Assembly (NCBI RefSeq): GCF_001625195.1
Contig: NC_054389.1
Span: 5,638,520 to 5,702,519 of the forward strand
Source of the DNA: Drechmeria coniospora
Taxonomy: Eukaryota > Ascomycota > Sordariomycetes > Hypocreales > Ophiocordycipitaceae
Reading direction: 5' to 3'
Length of the DNA: 64,000 nt
Shown here one piece after another: positions 22,886 through 34,045 of this stretch (position 1 is its first letter; each line of letters opens with the position of its first letter). Both the position numbers and the translations under genes were made by a program. The notes under the pieces are model-generated. The model worked only from the letters and a program-made list of their open reading frames with translations. It was not told where the DNA came from and ran no database searches.

Positions 22886-25033
22886 GGAAGCGTACATCAA
22901 AAAGGCATGGGAGTGGAAGGTGGAAGAGGTTGTTGGTGCTGCCGGGATGTTTACCGTGGGCACTGCGTCTCCGGCAGGCCGAACAGTGTAATTCTAATCC
23001 GTCCTTGAGTTGATTTTTTGTCTTTTTCTACTTCTTCCTCCAGGACTCCTACGTCCCATCTTTATTTCCTTTGTTATGGCACCGAAGTTCAGCGCACGAT
23101 ACTGGGGAGGGAGTATGAAGGCAAATGAATGGATTTACGATATTACCACTGCTTTCTACGATGGAATACAAACAGTATTTTTCCTACCTGGTACCCACGA
23201 TTCGGTTCGAGCCTGCTCAACGTGCTAGACGGACTGTCAAAACACATAGTGGCACTTCGCCCCGGCTTGGGAATGTAAGCCACAGCCACAGCTGTGGTCT
23301 AGTTTGAATATCATAACCAAGGCAACGCATTCTGAGCGCTGAAAAGGGAACACTGCTCGGCGGTTGAAGACAGAATCACATAAATAAACTACACCGTCAT
23401 ATGCGCAGGTACTATTCCTCATAGCTAGCCGGCAAACAGCTTCGTTCCCACCCGTTCCCTCGATAAGATCAAAATTCCCCTCACTCTCCGTATCATGCCT
23501 TTGCGACGTCCTCGAGCTCTCTTTCGTCTCGAGCCGTGAAATATTGAGTTGTGTGGTGCAACCACCGCATGACAAAACAAGATGTCGAGACTCGTTTTGG
23601 GGAATGGATGCTCCCGTCGCGAACACTGGGTATGAAGCGGTTTCTTACGGGAGACCGGGGTGATGTACGATCCTGATTAATAGCAAAATAGTTATCAGCA
23701 CGGTTCATTGGGGAAGGTTGGCGTTTTCGGCGTTGACTACTTTTGGCCAGCCAGGGAGGTGGAGAGAGGAGAGGAACAAAAGTGAGCGAGCGCCCACGCT
23801 GACTTTGTCGTTTATTACCCCTCACCACTGGATTGAGCTCTCGATCTGCTTTCCTCAAGATCTCCTCCTAGCACTTCCTCGGGAAAGAAGCAAGGTGACT
23901 GAGATGGTAGTGAGAGAAGGAGGAAGTGCATATTTAGAGAGAGGGGGGGCCTGCCAATTGTTTATTATATCTATTTGTCATCCACAAATACAGCAACTCT
24001 CCTAAGAACAAACACCCATATATATGAATGGCGCGGCAAGGACTGAAAATGAATAACATCTTCTCCATGGCATCCATGTCTGACTCTTTAAGCAGTTTTC
24101 TGTTGAAGCCAAGACGTCACGAAGGGAGTAGCAACGGACCGTGATGATGATTCGATGATAACTCACGACTGTCGGTGCGAGGAGATTGATACAGACTGGC
24201 GGCACGAGCTGCCCGTTTCTCCCCTTCACATCCCCTTCCTTCATGCTCCATACCTTGCTTTCTTAGACTCGAGATGTTCAATCATACGATTTGCCTGCCT
24301 CTGCGGAGAATGAGAAGGAGCATAGTGTTGTCCGGATGGCGGGGAGGGCAGTGAGAAAGGGGGGGGGCATTTGCATCAAAGCACCGACCGCTTCATTATC
24401 CGTTCTCTTACGCTAAATCCATGGCTTTGCTTCATGTGTCACTTGGACGGCTTTTTAACAAGACCTAACGTGTGATCGTGTATTGCTAGAGTCAACTACG
24501 ACTGCTGATTGCCCCTAGTTAAGCTGTCCCTCCAATATGCTAGGCCATATTTGGCCCGCCAGCCGAGGAGCAAGCAGATGATGATTCTTCGCCGCGCCTT
24601 CGTTCCCATGTATATACACAAAAGTCAAACACTCGTACATGAGCATCCGGTCAGATCTGCTTTAAACGCCTTCCATCGCAGACGCCATCATGCCTCCGTG
24701 GCGAGGAGCCAAGCAAGAATATGCGGAATCCATGAAGAAAATAAAAAGACAGGACAAAGGGACAAAGAGTATTGGAATGCCAGGTGAACGCCCGCGCGCG
24801 CGTCTGGAGCCGTCGACTTCCCAGTAGGCGGTAACGCGTGTCCGAGCGACGGTCCCCGACGAACCTGTGCTTCCTCCGAAGCCGGCCGTCGAAGGCGGCG
24901 ACATCGTCACAGGCCTGGCTCGGCACACGGCTTTTTTTTTCATCCGTCGCCCAAGTTTGACAATACGCCGCCGACAGGCATGCGTACGTGAAAGAAAAGC
25001 ACACCCTCGCTAGGGTGCGTGCGCTCGCTGTGC
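22886..25033. other. convergent intergenic region between wetA and the FLC gene
   Basis: Both flanking genes end here. Contains only short open frames on both strands with no recognisable domain and G-runs near 23945 and 24360. No RNA gene recognised. Confidence 0.6.
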
Positions 25034-27389
25034 TCAGTGGTCGTAGCCTGCGCCGCGCTGCCAGGGGCTGTTGAACGCACCGTTAGCTCCGTGCTTCCGC
25101 TTACGCTTCGTCGGCGGGCACTTACCTTGACGTGTTTTGTTGGCGGAAGCCGGCGGGGCTCGCGTTGTTCGCCGCCCTCTGCTGGGCGTGATGGGGTACC
25201 GCATGGCTGTACGGGCTCGGCGACGCCGATCGGAACGGGCTCTCCGGTCGCTGGCCGGCGGCGCCGGCGAAGAGGGGCATCGCCTGGTTGGCTGGGGGGC
25301 GGCCTCCGGCTTGCTGCGGCGAGCTCTGAGCGGGCACAGCCTGGTGGCCGGCGTTGGAGTCCATCCTCCGGCGCAGGTCGTCCGAGGTGAGCGACTCGTT
25401 GTCCTCGTCGAGGTCGAGGTGCGACTTGTAGCCCGACTTGTCGCCGCGGGCCGTGGCGGCGAGCGCGTCGAGCTCCGTCGTCGTCGTCAGCTGCGTCTGC
25501 GACTTCATGAACGAGGCGCGGTCGTCGGCCATGAACTGGTAGCGGGCGTCGGGGTTCTTGCGGAAGAAGGTGACCGTCGTCGAGACGATGACCATGATGA
25601 GGAGGATGAGGGAGAAGGCGGCGTTGAGGACGAAGAGGACGACACCGACGACGCCGATGACGATGGCGGGGGCGCCGAAGACGTTGGAGAAGATGAGGAG
25701 GAAGATGGCGTTGAGGAAGTTGATGACGCAGATGGCGATGTTGAACGAGTTGGTCCGCTTGTCCATCCAGGGGCGCATGACCGAGGCGGCGATGAGGGCC
25801 GTGACCTCGACGATGACGAAGCCGATGGCCTGGGCGACGCCGTTCTTCTGGGCGAGGGCGACGAACATGGCCTTGACGAGGATGTAGCAGAGGACGGGGG
25901 CGATGAAGTAGTAGGCCGAGGCGCGGAACTGGATGTAGAGGAAGCCCCACTTGTTGAGGGCCTGGGGGTCGGAGAAGAGGATGTAGGCCGGGTTCCGGTG
26001 CATGGCGACGGAGCGGCGGGCGATGCGGATCACCTTGCTCGCGCCCCAGGCGAGGGTGAGGGTGAGGCCGAAGAAGAAGAAGACGGCGAGGACGACCTCG
26101 GCGGGCGAGTCGACCTGGGTGAACTCCCAGAGGCAGAGGATGGCCATCTGGGGGAAGCCGATGAAGGCGACGCGGAAGAGGATGCCCTTGAGGACGGTGC
26201 GCCAGCCGTTGCGGAACTCGAGGAACTTGTCCTTGTCCATCCACTTCTGGCGGGCGCAGAGCTCGCAGATGCCCTTGAAGAGGGCGACGGCGAGGACGGT
26301 GAAGACGGCGAAGAGGCAGAAGAAGGTGAGGCCCGTCATGAACAGGTTGGTCGTCTCGATCCTCGTCTGGAAGGCGACGCGCTGGATGCCGTAGACGATG
26401 TAGGCGCCCGAGCCCGTCGTGATGTTGCCGCGCTTGACGAGTTTGGTGGCCGTCGCCACGGCGGCCCGGGGCATCATGGCCAGCCCGCGGTTGAAGAGGC
26501 TGAGGCCGGCGTTGCCGGCGTACTCGAGGGAGCGGGCGGCGATTTCGACGGAGCGCTTGGCCACCTGGACCGAGACGGTGGTGAGCGAGTCGAAGATGTG
26601 CGAGGGCGTGCCGCCCGTGGCGCGCTGGTACCAGGTGAAGATGTCCTGCATGAACTCGACGCGGATGATGCCCATGGACCACTGGAAGTCGAGGGTCCAG
26701 GCCTGGACGATGGGCGGCAGGTGGACGGCGGTGAGGCCGACGATGGCCTGGGCCTGGAAGTAGCCGAAGAGCGAGAGCGAGTTGGCGGCGAGGTGGGCGG
26801 CCGCGTTGGAGTGGCCGAGCCCGTTGACGACGGCCGACGAGACGAGGGCGAGGCCGGCGATGATGGCCGTGGCCCACTTGACGCCGAGCAGGTTGACCGT
26901 CTTGCCGTTGGAGATGTCGGCCTCGAGGCAGGCGACGCTCTGGCCCGTCGACGTCAGGTTGACGTAGACGCGCACCGTCGCGTCGAGGTCGGGGATGCCG
27001 TAGGCGATGGCGGGGATCTGGCTGGCCGCGTCCTTGGCGATGTTGAGGTTGAAGGTGAAGGAGTTCTTGCCCGCCACCATGGGGCAGAGACCGGCGAGGT
27101 CCATGTCACAGGGGTCGAGCGTCTTGCGCAGGAACTGGTAGCCGTAGGCCGAGATCATGAGGTCGAACTTGACCTTGCCCTGCACCGACGACGTGACCGA
27201 CATCTGCACGCTCGCCGAGTTGTTGCTGGGCGTGTAGATGACGTTGAAGAGCGAGGCGGTGAAGCCCGAGTCCTGCTGGCAGCTGTTGAGCGAGTTGGAC
27301 ATGAGCAGCTGCTCGGCCGAGGCCGGCGACGTCATGGCCGCCATCGAGGCGAGGAGCACCAGGGGTGCCCTGAGGAGCGACCACATCAT
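25034..27389 (-). CDS. FLC/TRP-like membrane protein (flavin carrier family)
   Basis: Exons 27389–25126 and 25067–25034 (765 aa). The frame seems to stop just past 25126, but GTAAGTGC…GCTAAC…CAACAG defines a 58-nt intron and a 34-nt last exon encoding SPWQRGAGYDH, a C-terminus typical of filamentous-fungal members of the family. Residues 1–25 are a signal peptide; ~26–170 the ML-like lumenal domain with paired Cys; then about nine to ten membrane segments in the TRP-like region (~180–620), and a Ser/Gln/Pro-rich cytosolic tail. Yeast Flc1–3 act in FAD transport into the ER, cell-wall maintenance and calcium homeostasis. Two ATGs in tandem (27389, 27386) precede the signal peptide. Codons are strongly GC3-biased, which leaves long antisense open frames over the gene. 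Confidence 0.92.
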
Positions 27390-28639
27390 GACGACGGGGG
27401 GTCGAGCAGGACGCAGCCGACGGGGCCGGGGATGCAGCGGGCCGGGGATGCAGCGGGTGGGCGTGTGCGCTTTACCGCCCGGGCGCGAGCGTCGTCGTCC
27501 TGGCGAGCGTCCCGCTTCGCTTCAAGCAGCCTCGCCGGTTGCGGGGGCACGATCGGTCGGTCGGGGCGAGGTGCACGTCGGCGGATGGCGTCGGCGCGGA
27601 CGGGGGAGGACGTGACGGGCGAATGACGGGAGTCTCGTGCGTTGTCGTGAGACGGACCGACGGCAATGTCGCGCTGGCGCGTTGCTTCGTCGAACCGGCC
27701 ACCCAAGGGCGTCGATCAAGCTTGCCTATCGGGCTCGAGGCTGGCTGCAAGCGAAGGTGATCTGCCGGATGGACGTTGCTTCGATGAGGGCACCGCCGAA
27801 CAGATGGGACATAGGGGGGCCCGCGACGAGGGCGAAACGGCGAGGGGGAAGGCGAGGGCGAAGTAGCGAATGATGGAGAGGTGATGGCTGCGAAGGAATT
27901 CGGCGAGACGGGCCCTCGGTTCGACGGACGTGTCTGTCGACGATGAGCGAGCGTGAGGGATGATGGAATATGATGGAGCACGAGCGGAAAAGGATGGAGG
28001 AGGAAAGGTTGACCAGCATGGATGGATGGCCCGAAACGACTGGGGGTCTAGCGGGAGGGCGGCGGATTGCAGCGGCGGCAACGTGGAAGGAGAGTTGCTC
28101 TGGGTCGATGACGGACCCGGATGCAACGAGGAGGGAAGACGCCTGGAGAGGGGGGGGGGGGCGAATCAGATCACCGGTGGTGCCCTCCCCGGGTTAGCGC
28201 CAATCAAAGCCACTTGGCCATTCTTCGCCGCTGCAGGGAAAGGGGAAGCAACGTACCTACGGGCAGGTTCGGGTACGTACCGGTCGCACTGGGCAGGCGT
28301 TCCGGTGCCGTGCTGTGGTGCGGCGTGGGGAGTAGGGAGCGCCGGAAATTGTACCAAGGCATGTAGGTGTACTTGCAACCACAGTATACAAGCGTTCGCT
28401 GCCTGCTCCCCTACCGGCACGGGGTACCTAGCGCGTCGTGTGCCGTCATGGCCGTATCGGCATTGTGGGTCGCCGATGGCTGTGCAACGATGGGGACGAC
28501 GGGGCAGCGAGTATCGGTACCTGCATTCGGTCGCGGCCCTCGCACGAGGCCAAGTACCGGTACGCGCACCCGGTTGCCAATCCGCGGAGGGACCCCCAGC
28601 AGGGGATGAATGCGATGGCAGCGGTTTTTTGATCTCGTA

Positions 28640-30960
28640 CAGTACAGTATGCGCCTTTCGGCCCTAGCAGACGCACACGTCGCGCCGGTCGTCCCCCTGA
28701 CCTGGTTGACGCTGCGAGGCATGTTTGCAATTACTTACTTAAGTACTTGCGCACACGCGGCAATACCTACCCTCTCGACGCATCACGCGCGTGCTGTGCT
28801 ATATTTAACTCGTTGGTGCTCGTACGACGGCCCGTACAACGAACAGGCGGCTGCCGGAGTAGGAAGGACATGACGTTGTCCATTGGTTCGCACGGGTAGA
28901 ACGATGACAGCATCAAAAGCCGCAGCATCAAAGGCTCGGAAGCGTGTCGGACGGGTGGCCACCGCTGCACCTGGGTGGTCTCCGTAGTAGATGTCTTGGT
29001 ATCGCCCAGCCATGCACAAACGAAGGTCCCGATCGACGGACGACGAATACGGCGTGGACATGAACGAGGACAAGCACGAGTACAGGTACGAGTACCAGTG
29101 CACGTCCTCGACGCAGCATGTACCTGTACTCAGGGGTGTGGTTCAGCTCCGGCTCGGCTCCACATGTCATATGTACCGGTACTTGATGGGCTGGTGCATT
29201 CGTCGGTGCACGAGTACTGTACATGAGCACTGCTCGACGCCTGCGTCAAAGTGGATTCAGTGGACCGCCCAGCATGCCTGTCGAGCCAAGCAATGAATTA
29301 CTTACTTAAGTAAGTACGGAGTAATACTGTACCTCTGCAGTACAAGTACTTAGGTACCTAATACTCTACTGGTTAGCCAGCGGAGGAGGAAGACTTTTGG
29401 CCGGCCCAGGCCCATTGTGCCGCATCAACATGGGCATCGCTGCTTCATGGGATGAAAAGGTGCATGTCTCGCTGCTCGAATTCCGATGCCACAAGCCGTA
29501 GCGGTTCGCTGCTGTCATGGGGTAAGGGCTTCCGCTGTACATGCGACGAGTGACATACTCGTACTGTACGCCGTACTTGTCGGTGGTGTAATAATTGATG
29601 TTGCATTCGGCCGCGTGCAAGTCCGCAAGCCATCGCCAAGGGGCTAATCAAGATGGCGCTCGCACGCTGCGCTTGTGCTGTACTGACGTGCATGCACTGT
29701 TCACCCAAGTACAACTACGTTCCATGTACAGGGCAAGTACCGATACAGAGAGTTACGCCACCTTCCGTCACAACAGAGGCATTCGACATGTGGCAGCGAC
29801 TTGCAGCGGTACCTGCAGGTACATGTACCTATTCTTGTACTGTGCACTACTTACAGTACTTAAGTACTTGGGATGGGGGGTTTGCCATCTGCCAATGCCG
29901 CTGCGCATCACCAGTTAGTTGTACGGAGTACTTGCAACTAATTGAAGAACCTCGCCGAACAAACTCATTTGCGCTGATGATGCTTATCTCCTGCGGTAGG
30001 CAGCATGGTGTGCGGGCACGCGGTAATACCTGTACAGTACGAACACTCCGAGGTGCACTTGGTCGTGCGTTCGCCTTGGACCCCTGAAGTCGGTCGGTCC
30101 TACCAGGGTCGCTGCTTCAGGCCTGCTGGCTGGAACGGGAGCGGCGCTCCATATTTCATTTCGAGACGCACTCGTCACCCAGAGTGGCTGGAATGGCAAG
30201 CCCTGTGCGACCTTGCCCCTGCCGCACGCCGGTCCATGGAGAAGCAACCCAGGTGACGACGATGGGGGACAAAGGCATGCATGTGTTCACGTACTGTAGT
30301 ACCTCTGTAGCTGTGCAAGGCAAGTACGTGAGGTAAAACATCGCAGAGTACGGAGTACACGTGGGACCGCTGATATCCGTTGTCCTTATCCTGCTGCCGG
30401 GTAACGAATTGCCGAACGACGAGAAGGAACTCTAGCACAAGTACGTGTACTCTGTGCTGCACCGTGTGTAGTACCTGGGCACATGTACAGGTACTCCGGG
30501 CGGTTGGCCACTCCTAAACATGATACTTGCACGCACTGCGCCCCACGTGACTGAGTCTGAAGAAACTGGATCTATAATTATCACACACAAAACCCGCAGG
30601 AATAGGAACGTCCCGCTTCATCGGACAAGACAGTAAGTAAGTACACTTGCAAACCATCATACTGTACTGTCCAAATCAATCACTGTACAACCTACGTATA
30701 CCGAACAAGTCATGCTGTACATGTATAGCCCATACTGTCCAACCCATACTGTACATGTATCGCCCATATTGTCCAACCCATACTGTACAACCATTACTGT
30801 ACAACCCATACTGTACTCCATACAACCCACGCTGTACAACCCATAATACCGTACAAACCACATGAGTATTCTATCATGTAACACTGTATTGAAATGCGCA
30901 AGTACGAATGCATACCAGCACGATAAGTAATTTTGCTCGCATAAATAAGACTCCGCAGTG
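28640..30960. repeat. GTAC-rich islands (cluster)
   Basis: Dense patches at about 29290–29370, 29700–29950 and 30290–30480, with ACTTACTTAAGTAAGTAC-type palindromic words, and an array at 30724–30855. Confidence 0.8.
30724..30855. repeat. ~15-bp degenerate repeat array
   Basis: About eight imperfect copies of CCCATACTGTACAAC or variants (CCCATACTGTACATG, CCCATATTGTCCAAC). The unit contains the GTAC core of the surrounding island, suggesting that islands can grow by local tandem duplication. Confidence 0.85.
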
Positions 30961-32558
30961 TGCTTATGTTGTGTACTGCTGCCCCTACGGCATGTGCACT
31001 TGCACAGTGCATGTACGCTCTTCTACCCGACCCAGAGCAACCCTCCTTCCACGTTGCCGCTGCTTGTAGATGACGAACGAAATCGGGATCGGTCGGCGAC
31101 GGAGCACTCACGCGCAACAGCGTGCACCGACTATACTTGTAGTAAGTGTCCTGGAGAGTCAATGAACTTTGCCGTGGTTGTCCCATCCCGACGTCGCTCC
31201 GCAGCTTTGGACTGACTCCTCGCTCCTAGGAGCTTCAACCGAAGTGGCGGAATGACCAGCAGCGGCAGAGAGGCGTTCGAACCTCGACGAGACTCATCAG
31301 ATTATACCAGGAATTAGGCCTACTTTTATAGTACGGAGTCCCCCGTGTTCAATCGAAGCACAGCGAGCGCAGTTATAGCCCTACCATCGGCAGATGGTAC
31401 TGAAATATCCCTCCTCATTCTGCACACCTATCGGCGCACCGTCTGCGCAGGTACTCCTTGGTGGAAAGGCATCGATGACTGACTCGGCTACGCGTTGGAC
31501 GACGAGTGCCGTGTGTGTTTTGGTCGTGTTTTGGTCTCGCCTTCCTACTGCAAACGGACCGCTGCGGGAATCCGTTTCTGTCCCCTGCTCGAGTGTCCTA
31601 CGCCCCTGTGGTCGACCTGTTTTGCACGTTTCACGGCCGAGCCAAGCTATTCAGCGATTCCACTTCCACAACAGCAAGCGGCGGAAAACAAGAATGATCC
31701 TGGCCAAAAAGCGGTGATGCGAGCTGGAGATTGATTCCTCTGCTTCGCGCCACACGGATTCCGTCATTTCTGCGCCGACTTGGCCTTGGATCTTGCGTCT
31801 CCTAGCGAGGAAATAATGCAACCTGATGGCAAAGCCAAGCCTTGGCAACGCACTCGACCCAACCTTGAATCATCGTTCGGCCGCCGTCTCCTCGGACACG
31901 GAGCCAAGTATGCCAAGTTCGATGTGAGTGGTTGCTCATGTCAAAAATGTCAAAATGCTTTTGGAAAGGCGGCCAAGGAGCGAGTCGAGGAGTTTTTGTC
32001 GACCGGGCGTCGTCGAATCCGTCGCCCGTCGCTCGCCACTCGCATGCCGGCTCGCATTGGCATACAGATACGATTGGCAGTGACGGACAAATCGCAATCG
32101 CCCAACTTGGGCTCGAATGGCTGGAGAGGATTGTAGCTTGTCCAGTGTACCCGATACTTTGCCACGGCTGATTCCGATATCCTTGCAGGCACTGTACGGA
32201 GTACAGTACTGAGTCAACTTCCACGTCATCTCGCCTACCTACCCTATAGCTGCCGGTTACAACATTGGGGCCGCGGAGCGAAGGGTAGGAATTATTTTGC
32301 GTCGTCGGTTTCCAGCATTATTTGCGTCCGTTCCGAACCGGAATTGGGGAGGCAAGATCAGCGGTTCTTCCATCATCAGCCTCGGATCATATAATCAATG
32401 TTGTATGCACATGTCTATTTGAGAATGTTTTTGTACAATGAGGTCCGAAACGCCCTCGCCAACCCACATGTGCCAGGATCGCTCGTCGTTGCATTTCTCC
32501 AACATTTGTCCGATAAACGGGGTAAATCCAAGACGATGAAGTGGCAGGGCGGCGCTGT

Positions 32559-33824
32559 TCACCAAGGAAACGAGAAACACAAAGACGAAACGAGGGCGCT
32601 CGAGACGACGACCGTCCAGCGGACGCCAAGGTTCAGCGCTGGCGCCGACGACACGGTGCCGCAGCAGGTGCCGCTGTACGTGACGTTGTTGATCCTCGCC
32701 GCGACCTCGAACACGGACCCGGGCGGCGATCCGTAGTTGTAGTAGTCGACGTTGAGAAAGTTGGGCGCGCGGCCCCAGTCCGAGCGGCAATTGTTGGCGG
32801 CGAGGCCGACGCTGCCGGCACCCTCGGCCGCGTTGGTCTCGTTGAGAAGGGCGACGGCAGGGACGAGGAGCTGAGTGCCAAAGATGTCAAACTCGACGTT
32901 GAGGTTGTGGTTCATGTAGTACAGCCGCCTCTTGGCGTCGTCGGCCTTGAGGTTGGGAGGTCGCTGCACCGTGCAGGGAAAGGAGCGGTTCAGCGGGTCA
33001 AATGGCGTCTCCCACATCTGCGAGAACTGGTCGAGCAGCCAAGGGTGCTTCCCTTGGTCGGCGACGTAGTCGAGGAAGAAAACGACGCGCTTGCCGCGGA
33101 GGATCAGGTGCTCGAGCGTCGGCCAGTCGTCGAGGGCCATGGGCAGGTACGGCGCTTCGTACGCGTACTTGACGAGGCCGCTCGCCTCGATAAAGGGCAC
33201 GTACAGGTCCGGGCTCGAGTAGTTGCCGTTGCCGAGCAGGATGGTGACGACGTCGTAGGGGTGCCTGTCAACCCACTCCCTCACCCTCGTCAGCCAGTCG
33301 GTCACGGGCCCCGCGTCGAGCAGGTCGCACGAGCTGTGGCAGAAGTGCGGCACGCTGCCGTTGGCCGGCCACTGCATCTGGGCCTGAAGGAGGCGGATGC
33401 CGTCGTCGAGCTGCGTCGTCACGTCGAGCTGCTGGTTGGAGGCCGAGTTCCCGGGCCGCACAAAGGGCGAGTTGTGGGCGGCGACAAAGGTGATGTTGCT
33501 ATACTTTCTCGTGCAAAACTCGACGTGGCCGTTGCACGCCTGCGTGTTCTCCGCCGTCACGGGCGACGTCCGGGTCAAGTTGGCACCCATCGTCACGGTG
33601 CCCGACAAGCTCGAGGTGCCCGTCGTGTTGTGGGCGCCGCCCGTGAGGGTGATCTTGGAGCCGTAGCTCGCGTAAGGCCCCGTCGGGGGCGCCGTCTGCC
33701 TCGTCATCTGTTCCGTCCTCGTGCCGGTGAAGAATGAGAGTTTGGAGACGTCGGAGATGACAACGGTCTGGGCGACGACGGGCGAGAGCAGGAGACAGCC
33801 GACAACGGCTCGCGAGAGCTTCAT
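32559..33824 (-). CDS. PLC-like phosphodiesterase, GPI-anchored
   Basis: 421 aa from ATG 33824 (MKLSRAVVGCLLLSP, a signal peptide ending near AQT). Belongs to the PLC-like TIM-barrel phosphodiesterase superfamily: AAHNSPF (~residue 117) and PHFCHSSCDLLDAG (~164) are the family's two active-site histidine regions, followed by WVDRHPYDVVTILLGNGNY, GKRVVFFLDY and a Cys-containing C-terminal part. The last ~25 residues are hydrophobic after Ser/Ala-rich sequence, a probable GPI-anchor signal, so the protein is expected at the cell surface or in the wall. Substrate unknown. The frame continues upstream through five 12-bp repeats that supply another in-frame ATG at 33848 and several GTG codons, so the exact start is not certain. 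Confidence 0.85.
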   Translation of the reverse strand: MKLSRAVVGCLLLSPVVAQTVVISDVSKLSFFTGTRTEQMTRQTAPPTGPYASYGSKITLTGGAHNTTGTSSLSGTVTMGANLTRTSPVTAENTQACNGHVEFCTRKYSNITFVAAHNSPFVRPGNSASNQQLDVTTQLDDGIRLLQAQMQWPANGSVPHFCHSSCDLLDAGPVTDWLTRVREWVDRHPYDVVTILLGNGNYSSPDLYVPFIEASGLVKYAYEAPYLPMALDDWPTLEHLILRGKRVVFFLDYVADQGKHPWLLDQFSQMWETPFDPLNRSFPCTVQRPPNLKADDAKRRLYYMNHNLNVEFDIFGTQLLVPAVALLNETNAAEGAGSVGLAANNCRSDWGRAPNFLNVDYYNYGSPPGSVFEVAARINNVTYSGTCCGTVSSAPALNLGVRWTVVVSSALVSSLCFSFPW

Positions 33825-33884
33825 GACGAGCTTCACAACGAGCTTCATGACGAGCTTCACGACGAGCTTCACGACGAGCTTCAC
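33825..33884. repeat. 12-bp tandem repeat at the start codon of the PLC-like gene
   Basis: Five in-frame copies (minus strand) of (A/G)TGAAGCTCGT(C/T), each encoding M/V-K-L-V, immediately before the ATGAAGCTC of the 33824 start. The unit is a copy of the start-codon region itself. Confidence 0.95.
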
Positions 33885-33930
33885 AAAGGGTCGAGCGCCA
33901 ACTTTGAGGTAGGCCGTACAAGCGGCTGGC

Positions 33931-34045
33931 GTCTAGTATGGTGGAAGCCTTGCGTCTAGTATGATAGAAGCCTTGTGTCGAGTATGGTGGAAGCCTGGTG
34001 TCGAGTATGGTGGAAGCTTTGCATCGAGTATGGTGGAAGCCTTGC
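33931..34045. repeat. 23-bp minisatellite, five copies
   Basis: Five head-to-tail 23-bp units (core AGTATGGTGGAAGC) with one to five differences between copies, 107–221 bp upstream of the PLC-like start codon, hence in its 5' leader or promoter. Confidence 0.95.

Larger units (their letters stand above)
27390..32558. other. 5-kb gene-poor region
   Basis: The first ~700 bp are the FLC promoter side. The rest alternates GC-rich sequence without convincing ORFs and GTAC-rich islands (28640–30960). Frames near 31394–32224 on both strands have no domain. Confidence 0.55.

Noticed and set aside
24940..26877. 645-codon minus-strand frame overlapping FLC in another phase
   Set aside because: Reads Arg/His/Pro/Leu-rich nonsense in the wrong phase of the FLC exon.
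25137..27626. 829-codon open frame on the plus strand over the FLC gene
   Set aside because: Antisense shadow of a GC3-biased membrane-protein gene; its translation is dominated by Glu/Asp/Arg/Gly/Val and has no domain.
32541..33737. 398-codon plus-strand frame opposite the PLC-like gene
   Set aside because: Antisense shadow; Val/Arg/Gly-rich without recognisable motif.
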